Source: CAILUG01 sp903844415
GTDB taxonomy: Bacteria > Pseudomonadota > Gammaproteobacteria > Pseudomonadales > Pseudohongiellaceae
Length of the DNA stretch: 64,000 nucleotides
Reading direction: 5' to 3'
Assembly (NCBI GenBank): GCA_947477655.1
Contig: CANJTS010000002.1
Coordinates: 310,001 to 374,000, forward strand
In this document: positions 60,621-64,000 of the stretch, piece after piece
How positions within the stretch are numbered: the first letter of the stretch is position 1
Layout: the number at the start of each line of letters is the position of its first letter
Position numbers and translations under genes: made by a program
The notes under the pieces: model-generated
Database searches by the model: none
What the model saw: the letters and a program-made list of their open reading frames with translations, nothing else
What the model was told of the DNA's origin: nothing

Positions 60621-62540
60621 ATGGTCACTATTACTCTTCCAGATGGCAACAAGCGTTCTTTTGACACATCCGTAACCGTGTTACAGGTGGCTGCATCCAT
60701 TGGGCCAGGTTTAGCTAAGGCAGCACTTGCTGGGAAAGTTAACGGTACCGAAGTCGATACTTCATATTTGCTTGAAACTGATGCTCAGTTGTCGATATTG
60801 ACTGCGCGGGATCCAGAAGGTCTTAATATCATTCGTCATTCTTGTGCTCATTTAATGGCCAATGCCGTTAAAAATTTATATCCGTCTGCACAAGTTACGA
60901 TCGGTCCGGTGATTGAGAACGGCTTTTATTATGACTTTGCATATGAGCGTCCATTCACCCCCGAAGATCTGGACGCAATTGAAAAAGAAATGGAGAGGCT
61001 TACTGCAGCCGATCTCCAGGTAGATCGTTCGTTGATGAGTCGCGCAGATGCTTCTGCCATGTTCCATAGCATGGGTGAAAAATATAAAGTTGAGATTATC
61101 GAGAGCATTCCTTCGGCTGAAGGATTGTCATTTTATAGGCAGGGTGATTTTGTGGATTTGTGCCGAGGGCCGCACATTCCATCTACAGGTCATATTAAAG
61201 CTTTCAAGTTGATGTCTGTTGCAGGGGCTTATTGGCGTGGTAATTCAAACAATGCCACTTTGCAGCGTATCTACGGAACAGCTTGGGCAGACAAAAAATC
61301 TTTGAAAGAATACCTCTTCTTGCTAGAAGAGGCCGAGCGACGAGATCATCGCAAAATAGGTAAGAAACTGGATTTGTTTCATTTTCAGGAAGAAGCGCCA
61401 GGAATGGCTTTCTGGCATCCCAAGGGTTGGAAAATTTATCAGATTATTAAACGTTACATGCAGGAACTCTTGGAAGCCAATAATTATTTGGAAATCAATA
61501 CTCCGCAATTGGTTGATTTTTCGCTTTGGGAAAAATCCGGTCACGCAGATAAGTTTGCGGATCAAATGTTCAATGTCGAATCAGACAGTCGGCTCTATGC
61601 AATCAAACCGATGAATTGCCCGTGTCACATCCAGGTTTTTAACCAAGGCTTGAAAAGTTACCGCGAACTTCCTTTGCGGCTAGCAGAATTTGGGTCGTGT
61701 CATCGATATGAGCCGTCCGGCAGTATGCATGGGTTGATGAGAGTACGCAGTTTCACTCAAGACGACGGCCATATTTTTTGTGCTGAAAATCAAATTCAGG
61801 CTGAGGTTGCCGATTTTATTAAGATGGTTTATGACGTATATAAAGACTTTGGATTCAATGAGGTTATCCTTCGGCTTTCTACCCGACCTGCCAAGCGGGT
61901 TGGATCAGAAGAAAGTTGGGATCGTGCCGAAGCTGCCCTCCAAGTTGCTTTAGATAACACCGGTAGGGTTTGGCAATTGTTGCCGGGAGAGGGGGCTTTT
62001 TATGGCCCTAAAATTGAATTTGCTTTAAAAGACTGCATGGGACGCGAGCAACAATGCGGAACTATTCAGGTCGATTTTTCAATGCCTGCTCGTCTTGGCG
62101 CGCAATATGTGGGAGAAGACAACAACCGACATACACCGGTAATGTTGCATCGTGCTATTTTTGGTTCTTTCGAACGTTTCATTGGCATTTTGATAGAGCA
62201 TTACGAAGGCTCTTTCCCAGCCTGGCTGGCTCCAACCCAGGTCATTGTGCTGAATATCACCGATAGACAGGCCGATTATTGTGGAAATGTCGTGAAATCC
62301 TTGCAAAACAAGGGTTTCCGAGTAGATGCCGACTTGAGAAATGAGAAAATCGGCTTTAAAATCCGTGAACATACAATCCAGCGGATTCCTTATCTTCTGG
62401 TTGCTGGTGACAAAGAAGTAGAAGCCAATACACTGGCAGTCCGTGATCGTAGTGGCAAAGACCTAGGGGTCATGACTCTTGATGCGTTTTCTGCCTTGCT
62501 ACAGCAGGATGTTTCCCAACTTGGGCGTGCTGATCGGTAA
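60621..62540 (+). CDS. thrS: Threonyl-tRNA synthetase
   Basis: 639 residues from the ATG at 60621 (MVTITLPDGNKR); the longer frame begins inside the tRNA and is not real. The order is an N-terminal TGS domain, an editing domain with HSCAHLMANAV (about residue 74) and the Cys/His editing residues in DFVDLCRGPHIPSTG, a class II catalytic core (motif 2 FGSCHRYEPSGSMHGLMRVR) and an anticodon-binding domain at the C-terminus. It charges tRNA-Thr and removes mischarged Ser. thrS is the first protein gene of the thrS-infC-rpmI-rplT run. Confidence 0.97.
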   Translation: MVTITLPDGNKRSFDTSVTVLQVAASIGPGLAKAALAGKVNGTEVDTSYLLETDAQLSILTARDPEGLNIIRHSCAHLMANAVKNLYPSAQVTIGPVIENGFYYDFAYERPFTPEDLDAIEKEMERLTAADLQVDRSLMSRADASAMFHSMGEKYKVEIIESIPSAEGLSFYRQGDFVDLCRGPHIPSTGHIKAFKLMSVAGAYWRGNSNNATLQRIYGTAWADKKSLKEYLFLLEEAERRDHRKIGKKLDLFHFQEEAPGMAFWHPKGWKIYQIIKRYMQELLEANNYLEINTPQLVDFSLWEKSGHADKFADQMFNVESDSRLYAIKPMNCPCHIQVFNQGLKSYRELPLRLAEFGSCHRYEPSGSMHGLMRVRSFTQDDGHIFCAENQIQAEVADFIKMVYDVYKDFGFNEVILRLSTRPAKRVGSEESWDRAEAALQVALDNTGRVWQLLPGEGAFYGPKIEFALKDCMGREQQCGTIQVDFSMPARLGAQYVGEDNNRHTPVMLHRAIFGSFERFIGILIEHYEGSFPAWLAPTQVIVLNITDRQADYCGNVVKSLQNKGFRVDADLRNEKIGFKIREHTIQRIPYLLVAGDKEVEANTLAVRDRSGKDLGVMTLDAFSALLQQDVSQLGRADR

Positions 62541-62610
62541 AATCCGATTTATTTACGGTTTTGGATTTGCGGTGAGTTGGGTGTTTATAACTTGAATTGG
62601 AGAAATCACT

Positions 62611-63147
62611 ATCAAGCGAGAAAATGATAAAAGCAAACGTTCTCAAGTTAATGAAGATATCGATGCTGCCCAGGTACGACTGATTCTAGATGATGGTAGT
62701 CAAGCAGGTGTTGTAACTCTGGAAGAAGCTTTAGCAACAGCGAGAGCTGCTAAACTAGATTTGGTGTTAATTTCACCAGAAGCAGACCCAGTAGTTTGTA
62801 AGGTCATGGACTATGGCAAACATGTTTTTGAACTAAAAAAACAGCGGGCTGCAAATCGTAAAAAACAGAAAGTCATACAGATAAAAGAAATAAAGTTTCG
62901 CCCAGGGACGGAGGATGGAGATTATCAGGTAAAACTACGCAACCTGATACGTTTCCTCAATGATGGGGACAAGGCCAAGGTAACCCTCAGGTTCCGAGGT
63001 CGGGAAATGGCCCATCAGCAAATCGGGGCCGAATTAATGCAACGTCTAAAAGAAGACTTGCTTGAATTCGGAATAGTTGAGCAGGAAGCTAAAATGGAAG
63101 GCCGCCAGCTGACCATGGTTCTAGCCCCCGGTAAAAAGAAAAAGTAG
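62611..63147 (+). CDS. infC: Translation initiation factor IF-3, ATC start codon
   Basis: 178 residues when translation starts at ATC 62611-62613; GGAGA lies seven bases upstream. No in-frame ATG precedes this, and starting at TTG 62761 would lose the N-terminal domain. The reading MKRENDKSKRS followed by VRLILDDGSQAGVVTLEEAL and the C-terminal KIKEIKFRPGTEDGDYQVKL-like segment is standard IF-3. IF-3 dissociates ribosomes and checks start codons. Using a codon that IF-3 itself discriminates against allows autoregulation, as with the AUU start in E. coli. rpmI follows after 128 bases. Confidence 0.93.
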   Translation: MKRENDKSKRSQVNEDIDAAQVRLILDDGSQAGVVTLEEALATARAAKLDLVLISPEADPVVCKVMDYGKHVFELKKQRAANRKKQKVIQIKEIKFRPGTEDGDYQVKLRNLIRFLNDGDKAKVTLRFRGREMAHQQIGAELMQRLKEDLLEFGIVEQEAKMEGRQLTMVLAPGKKKK

Positions 63148-63275
63148 TAGCTCAGTTCCAATATTTAAGGTGTTGACCCCGGTTAACTCAAAAAATAGTT
63201 GGGCATAGTAGCTATTGCTAATAAATAAACGAAGACAGGTTCTCGTAGAAACCACGTCTAATGCGGAGTAAGACA

Positions 63276-63470
63276 ATGCCTAAAATGAAAGTTCACAGTG
63301 GCGCTTCAAAGCGCTTCAAAAAAACCGGGTCAGGCTTTAAGCGTAAAAGTGCGTTCAAAAGCCATATCCTCACCAAAATGACCACCAAACGTAAGCGTCA
63401 ATTGCGCGGCACATCTGCGATTCATCCGTCAGATTTGGGTCGTGTAAAACGCATGTTTCGTGAAAATTAA
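63276..63470 (+). CDS. rpmI: 50S ribosomal protein L35
   Basis: 64 residues from the ATG at 63276, with GGAG eight to ten bases upstream; an earlier ATG at 63261 adds five residues and is less likely. Sequence begins MPKMKVHSGASKRFKKTGSG and ends SDLGRVKRMF, as L35 does. It sits between infC and rplT in the standard operon, whose expression is repressed by L20 in E. coli. No L20-binding structure was confirmed here. Confidence 0.94.
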   Translation: MPKMKVHSGASKRFKKTGSGFKRKSAFKSHILTKMTTKRKRQLRGTSAIHPSDLGRVKRMFREN

Positions 63471-63498
63471 ACAAGTCATCCAACTGAGGAGATAAATT

Positions 63499-63858
63499 AT
63501 GGCCCGAGTTAAACGTGGCGTTACAGCTAGACGCCGTCATAAGAAAATACTTAAAGCAGCCAAAGGCTATTATGGCTTTCGGCGTAGTGTATTACGCGTA
63601 GCCAAGCAGGCTGTAACCAAAGCTGGTCAATATGCCTATCGCGATCGTAAACAGAAAAAACGCGTGTTCCGTTCTTTATGGATTACCCGTATTAATGCGC
63701 AATCCCGTACACATGGAATTTCGTATAGCAGGCTAGTCGCTGGCTTGAAAAAAGCCTGTATAGAAATCGACCGCAGAGTGCTAGCCGAATTAGCTGTAAA
63801 TGATAAACCTGCTTTTGCAGCGATTGTCGCAAAAGCTAAAACTGCTGTTGGCTTATAG
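63499..63858 (+). CDS. rplT: 50S ribosomal protein L20
   Basis: 119 residues, start MARVKRGVTARRRHKKILK, with the long basic N-terminal extension that threads 23S rRNA and the globular domain ending KAKTAVGL. GAGGAG precedes the ATG. L20 also represses its own operon in E. coli. A perfect hairpin follows the stop. Confidence 0.96.
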   Translation: MARVKRGVTARRRHKKILKAAKGYYGFRRSVLRVAKQAVTKAGQYAYRDRKQKKRVFRSLWITRINAQSRTHGISYSRLVAGLKKACIEIDRRVLAELAVNDKPAFAAIVAKAKTAVGL

Positions 63859-63860
63859 TC

Positions 63861-63893
63861 GTATGCCCGCTACCGTAGTGGTAGCGGGCATAC
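63861..63893 (+). terminator. Strong hairpin between rplT and pheS
   Basis: GTATGCCCGCTACC at 63861-63874 pairs exactly with GGTAGCGGGCATAC at 63880-63893 around the loop GTAGT: a 14-bp stem beginning two bases after the rplT stop. No T run follows, so it may attenuate or mark an mRNA end rather than fully terminate. Confidence 0.6.
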
Positions 63894-63917
63894 ACTTCCC
63901 ATCATTACTGTTACCTC

Positions 63918-64000
63918 ATGATTGATCTGCAAGTTCTAACCACAGATGCCCTTGAGGCAATCGCCAAAGCTCAAAATTCACAAGAGCTCGAACAGCTGCG
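63918..64000 (+). CDS. pheS: Phenylalanyl-tRNA synthetase alpha subunit, N-terminal part
   Basis: ATG at 63918 followed by an open frame to the window end: MIDLQVLTTDALEAIAKAQN and on. The length of visible protein is 27 residues. The leucine- and alanine-rich coiled-coil start fits the PheS N-terminus that contacts tRNA-Phe, and pheS follows rplT in gammaproteobacteria. A weak ribosome-binding site lies upstream. The identification rests mainly on location. Confidence 0.75.
   Translation, partial: MIDLQVLTTDALEAIAKAQNSQELEQL

Noticed and set aside
62761..63147. Short infC starting at TTG 62761
   Set aside because: This would remove 50 residues of conserved IF-3 N-terminal domain that are encoded in frame upstream.
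1..64000. CRISPR arrays, insertion sequences or prophage
   Set aside because: No regular spaced repeats, transposase, integrase or phage structural proteins were seen in any frame.

Overview
The window is a chromosomal segment of a gammaproteobacterium, most likely a relative of the Pseudomonadales/Cellvibrionales or OM182-type marine lineages. The call rests on gene order. The runs yciO-trpS-scpA-scpB-rluB, mtaD-ubiG-mupP-yciK (divergent from gyrA), gyrA-pheA-tyrA-aroA-cmk-rpsA-ihfB-lapA-lapB, wbpL/wbpM-tRNA-Asn-uvrB and tRNA-Val-thrS-infC-rpmI-rplT-pheS all follow the Pseudomonas-type arrangement. The exact lineage is an inference. Base composition looks mid-range and varies by region: richer in G+C around 3-7 kb, richer in A+T around 52-58 kb.

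Layout. 0-2.8 kb: end of a cytochrome c maturation operon (ccmH, ccmI) and an MFS exporter. 3-7.1 kb: an MmgE/PrpD-family enzyme with a complete NitT/TauT-type ABC importer. 7.3-9.7 kb: an orphan secreted protein and a PepSY membrane protein. 9.8-18.9 kb: a largely exported set made of a PQQ/haem c alcohol dehydrogenase lipoprotein, a metal-site-degenerate MBL-fold protein, a DUF1592-type c-haem protein, a Tat-exported DUF1552 protein and a periplasmic ankyrin protein, closed by a strong terminator. 18.9-24.8 kb: a 2OG-Fe(II) oxygenase, two rRNA-modifying enzymes, a tannase-family esterase and a SulP anion transporter. 24.9-31.3 kb: molybdate import (modABC) and molybdenum cofactor synthesis (moaA, moaB), interrupted by a divergent LigJ-like hydratase and a SnoaL-like protein. 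31.3-34.9 kb: a short membrane protein and a hemD-like gene flanking an array of GTAACA/TGTTAC sites, then cyclophilin, yciB, yciO and an inverted-repeat element. From 35 kb to the end the window is mostly core genome: tRNA charging, condensin accessory proteins, ubiquinone synthesis, methylthioadenosine salvage, gyrase, aromatic amino acid synthesis, ribosomal S1, IHF, LPS control, pyrimidine synthesis, surface-glycan initiation, DNA repair and the thrS-infC-rpmI-rplT-pheS translation operon.

How the parts work together. The Ccm genes support c-type cytochromes such as the PQQ dehydrogenase and possibly the DUF1592 protein. modABC feeds molybdate to the MoaA/MoaB pathway. The trpS and gyrA regions link housekeeping functions in tight, overlapping gene pairs. 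The O-antigen-type locus between ihfB and uvrB is cut down to an initiating phosphosugar transferase and a 4,6-dehydratase, so other surface-glycan genes must lie elsewhere or be absent.

No CRISPR array, insertion sequence, integrase or prophage was seen. The most unusual items are the exported PQQ/DUF1592/DUF1552/ankyrin cluster, non-canonical start codons (ATC for infC, possibly ATT for hemD), a lapA gene that needs a shift at a T7 run, an unlisted 36-residue membrane protein beside an operator-like array, and a roughly 140-bp inverted-repeat element upstream of trpS.
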